A stretch of DNA of 64,000 bases. Origin: Gelidibacter sp035515035 (lineage in GTDB: Bacteria > Bacteroidota > Bacteroidia > Flavobacteriales > Flavobacteriaceae). Made by a program: the position numbers and the translations under genes. Below the pieces are notes generated by a model, which worked only from the letters and a program-made list of their open reading frames with translations, had not been told where the DNA came from and did not search any database. The stretch's first letter is position 1. Every line of letters begins with the position of its first letter. The stretch spans positions 1 through 64,000 of the forward strand of contig NZ_DATJCA010000041.1 in assembly GCF_035515035.1 (NCBI RefSeq), in the 5' to 3' direction. This document shows, in pieces, positions 27,784 through 36,278 of this stretch.

Positions 27784-27791
27784 CAAAAGTA
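27784..27791 (-). promoter_or_regulatory. Possible -7 box for the antiporter gene
   Basis: The minus strand reads TACTTTTG, an exact TAnnTTTG match 18 bp before the ATG. No -33 TTG is seen. Confidence 0.36.
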
Positions 27792-27835
27792 GCGGAAAAA
27801 CTGACACGAAATAGGGTGTTATAATTATTTTATAT

Positions 27836-27896
27836 AAAAAAACCATCCCTGTATTTCTTCCATTTTGAAGAAGTCAAAAGGTCGAAAAGAGATGGT
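27836..27896 (-). terminator. Possible terminator of the 27917 gene
   Basis: On the minus strand AACCATC (27896-27890) pairs with GATGGTT (27847-27841), then T-rich sequence. The loop is long and holds a second small hairpin (TTCTTC/GAAGAA). It lies 20 bp past the stop of the 167-residue protein gene. Confidence 0.42.
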
Positions 27897-27916
27897 TCTT
27901 TTTGCGTTTGCATTAG

Positions 27917-28420
27917 TTATGCCGCTACGACATTATTCTTGTTGTACTTATGTTTATTAATAAGTGCCAACCATTTTTCGGCGCGCGCCACCTCTTGGTT
28001 TTGAGAGAAATTATCGTCATTATTATATAACGTTATGGTCACCGGCGGTCTATTGGACACAAAAGTGAACTCTAATTCAAGACGCATCATTTCAGAATAG
28101 TGCTTATCACCATTTTTATAATCTTTATTTATTTTATTGATGACACATTTTCTGACATCATCCAACTCTACTTTTTCAAATTCAGAATCTGGTGTGTTCA
28201 AGTTGTTATGTAGTAATGTGTTTTCTTGGGCATCATAACCCAAGCAGTGATTATTCCAATATTCTACCTGCGATAGGTTAAGATTTTGTGCCTGGGCAAT
28301 TTTTTGAAATGCTTTCTTCTTTTTAGAAACAGCACTTCTTTCAGCCATGATAAACCAGGCGAAAGGTACGATGACGATGAGTACGACGACTAACATCACC
28401 ACATTTAATGAGATATCCAT
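27917..28420 (-). CDS. Conserved-type membrane-anchored protein of unknown function
   Basis: 167 residues with one N-terminal membrane segment (LNVVMLVVVLIVIVPFAWFIM) followed by a basic stretch (KKKKAF) and a soluble domain of about 135 residues, which is probably cytoplasmic by the positive-inside rule. I do not recognise a named domain. The gene is isolated, with a possible terminator after it. Coding quality is good: normal composition and no overlap with other genes. Confidence 0.65.
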   Translation of the reverse strand: MDISLNVVMLVVVLIVIVPFAWFIMAERSAVSKKKKAFQKIAQAQNLNLSQVEYWNNHCLGYDAQENTLLHNNLNTPDSEFEKVELDDVRKCVINKINKDYKNGDKHYSEMMRLELEFTFVSNRPPVTITLYNNDDNFSQNQEVARAEKWLALINKHKYNKNNVVAA

Positions 28421-28502
28421 TGTTTTATGTTTTTAAATGATAATATAAACTTGAAGAGATGCGATTAGGCATCTTAGATTTTAAACGAGAAGAAAAATCA
28501 GT

Positions 28503-28850
28503 TTATGTAAAACAATGAAAAGGAAAAATAATGTCCTTGATAGTGAAGTTGACCACAATTTGTTGACCAATGGTGTAATAAGAAAGCGAATAGGACGATT
28601 GAGGAGTTGGGCTGCTATCTGGTTTACTTGGCTGAGTGAAGGTTTTTACTGGTGGCGTCTCATGGGTTGACGACTGGTTGACTTCAAAAACCGCATCCAA
28701 AAATAACGGACTATGATCATGGTCGTCCGTGGCAGAAATGTTGTCTACGGGTGTATATGACGCACTTGGCAATGTTCCTAGATCATTAGATCCGAACAAC
28801 ATCAACCATCCGAAAAGATAAAATATAATACCTTTTAAAGCGAACATCAT
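28503..28850 (-). CDS. Small membrane-anchored or secreted protein of unknown function
   Basis: 115 residues. The first 20 residues (MMFALKGIIFYLFGWLMLFG) form a membrane or signal segment; a low-complexity Ser/Thr/Pro linker (about residues 57-85) precedes a short hydrophobic C-terminus. I recognise no domain. A near-consensus promoter 16 bp upstream supports expression. It could be a small envelope protein. The call is weaker than for its neighbours because it lacks family motifs. Confidence 0.5.
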   Translation of the reverse strand: MMFALKGIIFYLFGWLMLFGSNDLGTLPSASYTPVDNISATDDHDHSPLFLDAVFEVNQSSTHETPPVKTFTQPSKPDSSPTPQSSYSLSYYTIGQQIVVNFTIKDIIFPFHCFT

Positions 28851-28865
28851 CGTGTTTTTACATTA

Positions 28866-28899
28866 CAAAGATAAGTTATAGGGATGTTAAAAAAATCAA
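28866..28899 (-). promoter_or_regulatory. Possible promoter of the 115-residue ORF
   Basis: On the minus strand TTG (28899-28897), a 23-bp spacer and TATCTTTG (28873-28866) resemble the Bacteroidota consensus; the spacer is a little long. The ATG is 15 bp downstream. Confidence 0.42.
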
Positions 28900-29071
28900 A
28901 ACCTCTGCAATTAATTTCACCGCAGAAAACAAGTATAAAAAAGAATACCTACGGTGCCCAATATAGTTATCTGTTTTTTATCCAATTTTTAGGATAGATT
29001 TTTATATTTTGCCACCTCGATCTTTGATAAGAGATCACCATCATCTCATTCCATTCCACAAGTTATTACTT

Positions 29072-29974
29072 ATGCTTAAAATAGCGTTCCATCCTATTTA
29101 CAACCATCCATTACCAGAAGGGCATCGGTTTCCAATGCTTAAATATGAATTGCTCCGAGACCAACTGTTATATGAAGGCACCTGTACCCGCAATAATTTT
29201 TTTGAGCCTACTTCGTTGGAGGATTCCTTTATTCTGAATGTTCATACTTCAGACTACTTTAACGATTTAAAAAACCTCACCTTAGATGCCAGGGCGGCAC
29301 GTAAAATCGGATTTCCGCTAAGCGAAGAGTTGATCAAACGTGAAATCATTATTGCAGGCGGTACCGCAAAAGCGAGCGAATTCGCTATAAAAAACGGTAT
29401 TTCTATGAATATTGCTGGAGGTACCCACCACGCCTATTCCAATCGAGGTGAAGGATTTTGTATGCTGAACGATCAGGCTATCGGCGCGCGCTATCTTCAG
29501 GAAAAAAAGTTAGCGGAAAAAATTTTAATTGTCGATTTAGACGTGCACCAAGGGAACGGCACTGCTGAAATATTCCATAATGATCCATCGGTTTTTACGT
29601 TTTCGATGCATGGAAAAAGCAATTATCCATTTAAAAAAGAAATCAGCGATTTGGATATTGCTCTAGAAGATGGTTGTGATGATGACACCTATCTTTCGAT
29701 CTTAAAAGATAATTTACCCAAGTTGATCCAAACTGAAAACCCAGATTTCATCTATTTTTTATGTGGTGTCGATGTGATTGCTTCCGACAAGTTGGGAAGA
29801 TTGGACCTATCCATAGAAGGTTGTAAAGAACGCGACCGTTATGTCCTACAAATCTGCAAGGATCATAAAATTCCCGTTATGTGCAGTATGGGCGGTGGTT
29901 ATTCGCCAGAGATCAAAACTATTATTGACTCGCATGCCAACACGTTTCGATTGGCTCAAAGCATATTTTTCTGA
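29072..29974 (+). CDS. Histone deacetylase family protein (AcuC/HDAC-like)
   Basis: 300 residues from the ATG at 29072 (MLKIAFHPIYNHPLP); the in-frame upstream extension is not family-like. The arginase/HDAC fold residues are present: AGGTHHAY with the His pair, LIVDLDVHQGNGTAEIF with metal-binding Asp and His, CGVDVIASDKLGRLDLS with the third metal Asp, and GGGYSPE. These zinc hydrolases remove acetyl groups from lysine, polyamines or acetoin-related substrates. The substrate is unknown here. It is convergent with ssb, with a hairpin between them. Confidence 0.9.
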   Translation: MLKIAFHPIYNHPLPEGHRFPMLKYELLRDQLLYEGTCTRNNFFEPTSLEDSFILNVHTSDYFNDLKNLTLDARAARKIGFPLSEELIKREIIIAGGTAKASEFAIKNGISMNIAGGTHHAYSNRGEGFCMLNDQAIGARYLQEKKLAEKILIVDLDVHQGNGTAEIFHNDPSVFTFSMHGKSNYPFKKEISDLDIALEDGCDDDTYLSILKDNLPKLIQTENPDFIYFLCGVDVIASDKLGRLDLSIEGCKERDRYVLQICKDHKIPVMCSMGGGYSPEIKTIIDSHANTFRLAQSIFF

Positions 29975-29989
29975 AATTTCAATAAAAAA

Positions 29990-30026
29990 ATTCCAAATCC
30001 CAATGGTTTGCATTGGAATTTGGAAT
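29990..30026 (-). terminator. Hairpin terminator between the HDAC-like gene and ssb
   Basis: Arms at 29990-30005 and 30011-30026 pair over 16 positions with one mismatch and a 5-nt loop. On the minus strand the stem runs into a T tract, so it mainly serves ssb. Confidence 0.65.
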
Positions 30027-30050
30027 TTGAATATTGAAATTGAATTTCTC

Positions 30051-30386
30051 CTATTTCCCTCCCAATAGCAGGAGTTCATTACAGAACACTTCTGTGATAT
30101 AATGCTTCTTGCCATCTTTATCGTCCCATGAGCGGTTGGTCAATTTACCTTCAATGGCGATTTCTTTGCCTTTGGCCACATATTTTTCTACAATTTCTAC
30201 CAGACCACCCCTTACTATAATGTTGTGCCAATAGGTGCGCTCCACTTTGGCGCCGTCTTTGTCTTTATAGCTGTCATCTGTAGCCATAGAGAATTTCGCC
30301 ATTTTGTTTCCGTCAGGAAAGTTTACAATTTCAGGATCTTGTCCTAATCTTCCAATCAACTGTACTGTGTTTCTTAATGCGTTCAT
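30051..30386 (-). CDS. ssb: Single-stranded DNA-binding protein
   Basis: 111 residues: one OB-fold (MNALRNTVQLIGRLGQDPE, TYWHNIIVRGG, YVAKGKEIAIEGKLTNRSW). It binds single-stranded DNA in replication and repair. The acidic C-terminal tail that recruits partner proteins in E. coli SSB is absent; the protein ends ELLLLGGK. A short tail-less SSB suggests this may be a second, accessory SSB, with the main copy elsewhere in the genome. Confidence 0.9.
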   Translation of the reverse strand: MNALRNTVQLIGRLGQDPEIVNFPDGNKMAKFSMATDDSYKDKDGAKVERTYWHNIIVRGGLVEIVEKYVAKGKEIAIEGKLTNRSWDDKDGKKHYITEVFCNELLLLGGK

Positions 30387-30631
30387 GATTTCTAAAATTT
30401 AAAGGTTAAACAGTTAATACTATTGAATATCGTTCGGTCAATTCAACATTACAAAGATGCAATGGCTTCCTAATGTTATTCGGTTGTTAACTAATTAAAC
30501 TCGTTTGTAAATGATTGTAGTCGTTTGTAAACAGATAAAATTCACTTCAAAAAAACTATTTTAGAATAGACCGTTTGGTTGAAAAATAAGTACTTATCGC
30601 TAACTTTACTTGAAACTTAAAATATAATATT

Positions 30632-30934
30632 ATGGCAGTAATTATGCATGTCGATTTTCCGCATAAGAATATTTGGGGAAAAGAAATGGCAATTCAAATG
30701 AAAGAACTTGCGGAAAGCATTAATAAGGAACCTGGTTTTATCTGGAAATTTTGGACAGAAAGCAAGAAAGACGACATGGCCGGAGGTGTTTATATGTTCG
30801 ATTCTCGACAACATGCAGAGAACTATTTCAAAATGCATTCAGCAAGATTAAAGGAATTTGACTATTCAGATATCCGAGGAAATATTTTTGAAATAAATGA
30901 TGAACTTTCCACCCTAAATAAAGCGCCTTTTTAA
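30632..30934 (+). CDS. YdhR-like putative monooxygenase (dimeric alpha-beta barrel)
   Basis: 100 residues. MAVIMHVDFPHKNIWGKEM, then EPGFIWKFWTESKKDDMAGGVYMFDSRQHAENYF, follow the pattern of E. coli YdhR, a ferredoxin-like dimeric barrel protein proposed to act on aromatic compounds. The activity is not established in the family. The gene stands alone, with a 245-bp AT-rich upstream region that holds two copies of TCGTTTGTAAA. Confidence 0.8.
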   Translation: MAVIMHVDFPHKNIWGKEMAIQMKELAESINKEPGFIWKFWTESKKDDMAGGVYMFDSRQHAENYFKMHSARLKEFDYSDIRGNIFEINDELSTLNKAPF

Positions 30935-31029
30935 TTGATTTGATTTTATAATTATATCTATCTTATTTTACGGGGATGTTGTTCCTTCGAGTCAAGAACA
31001 CAGAATCATGAAATTGAAAGGTGCAACAT

Positions 31030-32118
31030 CTATTCCACCCGCTTCAGCGCCTCAAATAGCAATTTGGCTTTCTTGCCTTCTATAGTGCCGCGATCAGAAT
31101 ATACTATAGTGCCCGCACTATTGATAACGAAATAGGACGGAAACGAACGCAAATCATAATGCTGATCAAAAATGGCATCACCTTGCAGGACCATGTAATT
31201 GATCTTTCCAGTTTTAACTGCCTGTCTGGTTTCCTCTAGATTATAATCAAAATTTACCGTGATGACTTTAATCTTGGTGCCAAATTCATTTTCTATTTCT
31301 TTGACTTTTGGAAGGGATGCCATACAATGGCTGCACGACGATGTCCAAGCTTCCAAAAAGATTGGGGACCCTTGAAAATCCTTCAACGACACTTTTTTAC
31401 CATCCAAATCCAATAAGGTCCAGGCAGGGGCTTTAATATTGAGCATCGGCTCTTTTTTAATTCCGAAAACAGAAGAAACATAGCCCTCCTTCTCCTTATG
31501 TGTAAAGGTATCGTCATCCATAACCTCATTAAATACAAGCGCGTCATAGACTATTTCTTTTTTACCAGAACCGTCATTAGCTATTTCAAGTTTTAAAGGA
31601 ATCTCCAATTTGGTGTCTAACCAAATTTTGTATTTATCAAAGCTATATATATAGGCTGTTCTATCATTAAAATCCGTTTGTTCAACATAGACCATGTCCT
31701 CTTTAAATTGATTCATGAGTTTCGTCGTCACCAATAGATTATCATCATCTCCCATATATGCCTCCAAATATCTTGGAATAGAGCGGTCTTTGGCATAATC
31801 AAAGATGGTAATTTTATTCTTTTTATCTTCTACCACAGCCAAAGAAGCGAGTTTATAAAAAATAGATATGTCTTGGTTCATTTCCTTGAAGAAAAACAGT
31901 TTTAAATGTGGCTCATAACCAACCTTCTTTAATTTATAAACGGTTTGGGTAGTTGGTTTGGAGGTATTGGATGTTGTGGATGTAAAACTTAAGGTCTCCC
32001 AAGTATTCAATTTCTCCAAAGTTTTGGCCAATACCTCATCTGGAGAGGCTATTTTCTCCTTTCCTTCACAGGAGAATAAACTAAGAGCGACGGATAATAC
32101 AAGCACATATAATTTCAT
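31030..32118 (-). CDS. TlpA-like thioredoxin-domain lipoprotein
   Basis: 362 residues from the ATG at 32118. The signal ends ALSLFSCEG, a lipobox. An N-terminal domain of about 220 residues looks like the outer-membrane lipoprotein-sorting or DUF2092-type half-barrel (TWETLSFTSTTSN; KIWLDTKLEIPLKLEI). The C-terminal thioredoxin fold has the redox pair in SCSHCMASLP and the cis-Pro at SFPSYFVIN. It probably reduces or isomerises disulfides in the envelope. The Cys-Ser-His-Cys centre is less common than CPPC. It is divergent from the urease operon with a 405-bp gap. Confidence 0.85.
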   Translation of the reverse strand: MKLYVLVLSVALSLFSCEGKEKIASPDEVLAKTLEKLNTWETLSFTSTTSNTSKPTTQTVYKLKKVGYEPHLKLFFFKEMNQDISIFYKLASLAVVEDKKNKITIFDYAKDRSIPRYLEAYMGDDDNLLVTTKLMNQFKEDMVYVEQTDFNDRTAYIYSFDKYKIWLDTKLEIPLKLEIANDGSGKKEIVYDALVFNEVMDDDTFTHKEKEGYVSSVFGIKKEPMLNIKAPAWTLLDLDGKKVSLKDFQGSPIFLEAWTSSCSHCMASLPKVKEIENEFGTKIKVITVNFDYNLEETRQAVKTGKINYMVLQGDAIFDQHYDLRSFPSYFVINSAGTIVYSDRGTIEGKKAKLLFEALKRVE

Positions 32119-32523
32119 GAATCTCAAATTTTTAGCAAAAATGAAATTTACAGCCTTATTTACTATTAAAAAAACCTGAGCTTATTCTTTTGAAGAAATC
32201 AAAGAGGCTCCCCTACTTATACACTTCAAAACAGAGATGAAACATGACCTAATAAAAATGCAAAATCGCTGTTTAGAACTTTTATCCGACCCTTCTACGT
32301 GCGCTTCTAAAAACCTATAAGTTCTTTGGAGTCAAGGCATCCGTTTTAGATAAGCCAATAAAAACAAGCTTACTTTAAAGAACTTTTTATATATTTAAGA
32401 GAATTTAGCCATTGTGGACTGCAGAGCTTAATAGAGTTGTTAGGTTCATGAGTATAAACTAGAAACCCAGCTCCAAAACCGTCCGCATAGCTCGGGAAAG
32501 ATTAAAAATAAAAACAGGGAATT
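32119..32523. other. Divergent region upstream of the urease operon
   Basis: 405 bp, AT-rich, without a convincing ORF. It must hold the urease promoter. The nearest -7-like box is TATATTTA in the T-rich stretch near 32388-32397, one base off consensus. I see no clear operator palindrome and no recognisable riboswitch. Confidence 0.5.
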
Positions 32524-32826
32524 ATGAAATTAACCTCAAGAGAAACAGAAAAACTCATGCTCTTTTTGGCGGGTGAACTTGCTGAAAAAAGAAAAGCGAG
32601 GGGTTTAAAATTAAACTATCCGGAATCCATAGCTTTAATAAGCGCAAGACTTCATGAATTAGCCCGTGATGGTAAGAAAGTAGCAGAACTCATGCAATTA
32701 GGGGCCACTTTTCTTACCCGAGAAGACGTGATGGAAGGTGTTCCTGAAATGGTCAAAGACATTCAAATTGAAGCCACTTTTCCCGATGGAACCAAGTTGG
32801 TAACCGTAACCAATCCTATCCGTTAA
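32524..32826 (+). CDS. ureA: Urease subunit gamma
   Basis: 100 residues, the exact family length. MKLTSRETEKLMLFLAGELA, LNYPESIALISARLHELARDGK and REDVMEGVPEMVKDIQIEATFPDG are the standard UreA blocks. UreA forms the outer part of the (alpha-beta-gamma)3 urease, which hydrolyses urea to ammonia and carbamate in the cytoplasm. The separate ureA and ureB genes are the common bacterial arrangement, unlike the fused Helicobacter form. ureB starts 15 bp downstream. Confidence 0.97.
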   Translation: MKLTSRETEKLMLFLAGELAEKRKARGLKLNYPESIALISARLHELARDGKKVAELMQLGATFLTREDVMEGVPEMVKDIQIEATFPDGTKLVTVTNPIR

Positions 32827-32841
32827 CAAAACTCAGAAACC

Positions 32842-33216
32842 ATGATACCAGGAGAATATATTTTAAAAGAAGAGGACATTGTTTGTAATGCAAAACAGGA
32901 AAGTACCACTCTTAAAGTTATCAATACGGGAGATCGACCAGTACAGGTTGGGTCGCATTTTCATTTTTTTGAAGTCAATAAGGAAATTTCGTTCGATCGC
33001 GAAAAAGCCTTTGGAAAACGCATGGATATCCTATCGGGAACCGCAATACGCCTAGAGCCAGGAGAAGCTACTGAAGTACAATTAATAGATATTGGTGGAA
33101 ACAGGAAGTTTTACGGCGCCAGTAATCTAACTCAAGGGGATACGACATCTAAAGAGAGCTTGGCAAAAGCCATGAAGAAAATGGAAGCAGAAAATTTTAA
33201 AAACATCAAATCATGA
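32842..33216 (+). CDS. ureB: Urease subunit beta
   Basis: 124 residues. MIPGEYI, VINTGDRPVQVGSHFHFFEVN and AFGKRMDILSGTAIRLEPGE are signature UreB sequences. The C-terminal tail (from about residue 98) is longer than the roughly 105-residue Klebsiella subunit and rich in Lys/Glu. UreB packs against UreC in the urease trimer. Its stop overlaps the ureC ATG by 4 bp, indicating translational coupling. Confidence 0.97.
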   Translation: MIPGEYILKEEDIVCNAKQESTTLKVINTGDRPVQVGSHFHFFEVNKEISFDREKAFGKRMDILSGTAIRLEPGEATEVQLIDIGGNRKFYGASNLTQGDTTSKESLAKAMKKMEAENFKNIKS

Positions 33217-34940
33217 GTTTTAAAGTAAACAGAATAAAATACGCCAATAGTTACGGTCCTACCGTGGGTGATAAAGTACGCTTGGGAGATACTGAACTTT
33301 TTATTCAAATTGAAAACGATTTTAACAGTGACCATTATGGGGAAGAAAGCACGTTTGGTGGGGGTAAAAATGTTCGCGATGGGATGGCACAGTCGTCAAC
33401 TAAAACTAGAAATGAAAATGTTCTTGACTTTGTAATCTTAAACGTCATTGTGCTTGATCATTGGGGAATTGTAAAAGGTGACTTAGGCATAAAGGACGGC
33501 AAAATTGTAGGTCTGGGTAAGGCTGGAAACCCAGACACCATGGACGGCATTTCAGAAAACATGATTATTGGTGCTTCTACAGAAGTGCATTCGGGAGCCG
33601 GTCATATATTAACTGCTGGCGCAATAGACACCCATGTTCATTTTATCAGCCCACAACAAGTTGAACATGCTTTATTTAGTGGAGTGACTACAATGATTGG
33701 TGGCGGATCTGGCCCTGCAGATGGCACCAGTGCAACTTTAGTGACCTCTGGCGCATGGCATATAGAAAAAATGATCCAAGCTACAGAGAACTTCCCTATG
33801 AACGTTGGTTTCTTTGGAAAAGGAAACTGTAGCACAACCGCACCATTAATAGAACAAATAGAGGCCGGAGCACTTGGATTAAAAGTTCATGAAGATTGGG
33901 GTGCCACCCCAGCCGTACTGGATGCCGCACTTACAGTTGCTGACAAATACGATATTCAAGTAGCCTTACACGCCGATAGCTTAAATGAAGCGGGGTTTTT
34001 AGAACACACGGTAAACGCCATTAATGGAAGAACGATTCATACTTTTCATACTGAAGGTGCGGGGGGTGGCCACGCCCCGGACATTATGAAAATTGCAGCG
34101 CATTCCTATGTGTTGCCAAGTTCCACAAACCCAACCATGCCTTACACGGTCAATACTATTGATGAACATTTGGACATGCTTATGGTAGCCCACCATTTAA
34201 AAAAATCCATCCCTGAAGATGTGGCATTCGCAGATTCAAGAATTAGAAAAGAAACTATGGCCGCTGAGGATGTTTTGCATGACTTGGGAGTGATCAGTAT
34301 GATGAGTTCAGATTCTCAGGCTATGGGAAGGGTTGCCGAAGTTATTATTAGAACCTGGCAAACCGCCCATAAAAACAAGGTACAGCGTGGGTTTCTGGAA
34401 GAAGATAAAAAAATTGAAGCCGACAATTATAGAGCAAAAAGATATGTGGCAAAGTACACCATTAATCCAGCGCTAACCCATGGTATTTCTAAACATGTAG
34501 GCTCGGTTGAACCAGGTAAAATGGCCGACCTTGTATTATGGAAACCCGCTTTTTTTGGTGTTAAACCAGAAATGGTAATTAAAGGCGGCATGATCGCAGC
34601 CAGTAAAATGGGCGATCCTAACGCGGCTATCCCTACGCCACAACCTGTTTTAATGCGAAATATGTTCGCAACCTTAGGGACTGCCGTGCATAAAACTTCG
34701 GTAACCTTTGTTTCACAAGCAGGAATTGATAATAATATTGTGGAAAAATACGGTGTTAAAAAGAAATTAATAGCTGTAAAAGGCTGCAGAAGCATTGGCA
34801 AAAAGGATATGGTTCACAATAATGCTATGCCAAACATTGAAATCAATCCTGAGAATTATCAAGTAACCGTGGACGGAAAAGTCATTACCTGTGAGCCTCT
34901 AGATGTTGTTCCATTAGGTCAACTCTACTTTCTTTTTTAA
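33213..34940 (+). CDS. ureC: Urease subunit alpha (catalytic, flap Cys replaced by Ala)
   Basis: 575 residues. The two nickel ions are held by DTHVHF (His pair), the carbamylated lysine in GLKVHEDWG (Lys224), ALHADSLNE, HTFHTEGAGGGH and the Asp in SSDSQAMGR. All of these are intact. The mobile flap, normally VCHHL, reads VAHHL here: codon GCC at 34188-34190 makes residue 326 Ala, while both flap His residues are kept. In Klebsiella the equivalent Cys319 is not essential, and Cys-to-Ala mutants retain substantial activity and resist thiol-directed inhibitors. The enzyme should therefore be active but less thiol-sensitive. ureE begins 25 bp downstream. Confidence 0.97.
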   Translation: MSFKVNRIKYANSYGPTVGDKVRLGDTELFIQIENDFNSDHYGEESTFGGGKNVRDGMAQSSTKTRNENVLDFVILNVIVLDHWGIVKGDLGIKDGKIVGLGKAGNPDTMDGISENMIIGASTEVHSGAGHILTAGAIDTHVHFISPQQVEHALFSGVTTMIGGGSGPADGTSATLVTSGAWHIEKMIQATENFPMNVGFFGKGNCSTTAPLIEQIEAGALGLKVHEDWGATPAVLDAALTVADKYDIQVALHADSLNEAGFLEHTVNAINGRTIHTFHTEGAGGGHAPDIMKIAAHSYVLPSSTNPTMPYTVNTIDEHLDMLMVAHHLKKSIPEDVAFADSRIRKETMAAEDVLHDLGVISMMSSDSQAMGRVAEVIIRTWQTAHKNKVQRGFLEEDKKIEADNYRAKRYVAKYTINPALTHGISKHVGSVEPGKMADLVLWKPAFFGVKPEMVIKGGMIAASKMGDPNAAIPTPQPVLMRNMFATLGTAVHKTSVTFVSQAGIDNNIVEKYGVKKKLIAVKGCRSIGKKDMVHNNAMPNIEINPENYQVTVDGKVITCEPLDVVPLGQLYFLF

Positions 34941-34965
34941 GAGTGTAAATTCTTAAACTAAAACG

Positions 34966-35472
34966 ATGATTTGTAAAGAAGTAATTGGTAATATAGATAC
35001 ATATCCTATAGGCAATAAAACTAAAGATCCACTCAACCTGCAATGGTTTGAGACTACTAAGCGCATTATGCGTAAACGGTCGGAAGGAAATCAAGAGGTT
35101 GTCATTAAATTTCTAAAGGAAGGGACACGACTCAAAGAAGGCGACATTGTTTATGAAGGCCCGGACAAAGTCGTAGTCGTAAATATTTTGGCTTGCGATG
35201 CCATACAAGTAACCCCAAGATCCATTTACGAAATGGGGACGGTTTGCTATGAAATAGGAAATAAACATTTGCCACTTTTCATTCAAGATGACCACGTGCT
35301 TATTCCCTATGAAAAACCGTTGGAACGCCTTCTAATGGCTACTGGGTATGAAGTCAAAAAAACCCATTGCAAATTGCTCAATATGCTAAAAGCCAATGTA
35401 GAACCTCACCAGCATGGAAGATCAGGAAGTTCACTCTTTTCTAAAATACTTGAACTAACCACTAAAGAGTAG
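34966..35472 (+). CDS. ureE: Urease accessory protein UreE (nickel chaperone)
   Basis: 168 residues. UreE delivers nickel to UreG/apo-urease. The N-terminal domain has DPLNLQWFETTKRIMRKRS and LKEGDIVYEGPDKVVVV; the metal-binding C-terminal domain has NKHLPLFIQDDHVLIPYEKPLERLL. Its tail has only HQHGRSGS instead of the long His-rich tail of Klebsiella UreE, so extra nickel storage is not expected. A strong hairpin follows the stop before ureF. Confidence 0.93.
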   Translation: MICKEVIGNIDTYPIGNKTKDPLNLQWFETTKRIMRKRSEGNQEVVIKFLKEGTRLKEGDIVYEGPDKVVVVNILACDAIQVTPRSIYEMGTVCYEIGNKHLPLFIQDDHVLIPYEKPLERLLMATGYEVKKTHCKLLNMLKANVEPHQHGRSGSSLFSKILELTTKE

Positions 35473-35487
35473 CACAATTATGAGATA

Positions 35488-35521
35488 CTGCTGCCTCAAA
35501 AAACATTTTTTTGGGCAGCAG
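35488..35521 (+). other. Intercistronic hairpin between ureE and ureF
   Basis: CTGCTGCC (35488-35495) pairs with GGCAGCAG (35514-35521), extended inward by seven more pairs with a one-base bulge and a 3-nt loop. No T tract follows, so it is not a classical terminator. It may act in mRNA stability or differential expression of the structural genes versus the accessory genes. Confidence 0.55.
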
Positions 35522-35543
35522 ATTATTTATAAGATAAAATGAA

Positions 35544-36257
35544 ATGAATAAGAACACAACCAAACCTACAGCATTGGGTTCACTTATTGTTATACTCCAT
35601 ATTTCGGATCCCACATTGCCCATTGGCGGATTTTCGCATTCAAATGGTTTGGAAACATACGTTCAGCAGCATCTGGTAAGGAACGCTTCCACCACCCAAG
35701 AGTTTGTAGAAAGCATGCTGAAAAACAATTATAAGTACAATGATGGCTTAGCGGTAAAACTGGCTTTTGAATTCACTGAGCAAAACAACTTGGATGACCT
35801 CCTAAAATTAGACAACGAATGTCAAGCTTTGAAGGCCCCATTAGAGGTGCGCGAGGCCAGTGAGAAATTGGGTAATCGTCTCATAAAAATCTATGCAAAA
35901 TTATTAGAGGAGCCATTTTTAAATGAAATCAATGATCTCATTGCAAAAAAGAAGATGCTGGGCCATTATTCTGTCGTGTATGGAAGCATTACGGCACTAT
36001 TAAAAATAGATAAGGAGCAAGCTATCTGTGCGTTTCTTTATAATGCCGCCGTTGCTATGGTTACAAATGCGGTAAAGCTGGTTCCACTTGGCCAAACGGA
36101 TGGTCAACAAATAATTTATAACGTTCAAGGCCTTATCGAAGATTTGACTTTAGAAATAATGAATGTCGAAAGAGACCTACATGGTGTTTGCAACACCGCC
36201 TTGGACATTAAGTGCATGCAACACGAACACCTCTATTCAAGATTATACATGTCCTAA
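35544..36257 (+). CDS. ureF: Urease accessory protein UreF
   Basis: 237 residues, largely helical. ISDPTLPIGGFSHSNGLETYV is the UreF N-terminal signature, and LVPLGQTDGQQIIYN is the conserved C-terminal block. UreF joins UreD and UreG in the complex that activates apo-urease, where it gates GTP-dependent nickel transfer. The start is an ATG in good context; ureG starts 21 bp downstream. Confidence 0.94.
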   Translation: MNKNTTKPTALGSLIVILHISDPTLPIGGFSHSNGLETYVQQHLVRNASTTQEFVESMLKNNYKYNDGLAVKLAFEFTEQNNLDDLLKLDNECQALKAPLEVREASEKLGNRLIKIYAKLLEEPFLNEINDLIAKKKMLGHYSVVYGSITALLKIDKEQAICAFLYNAAVAMVTNAVKLVPLGQTDGQQIIYNVQGLIEDLTLEIMNVERDLHGVCNTALDIKCMQHEHLYSRLYMS

Positions 36258-36278
36258 AAAACTACAATTAAAGATACT

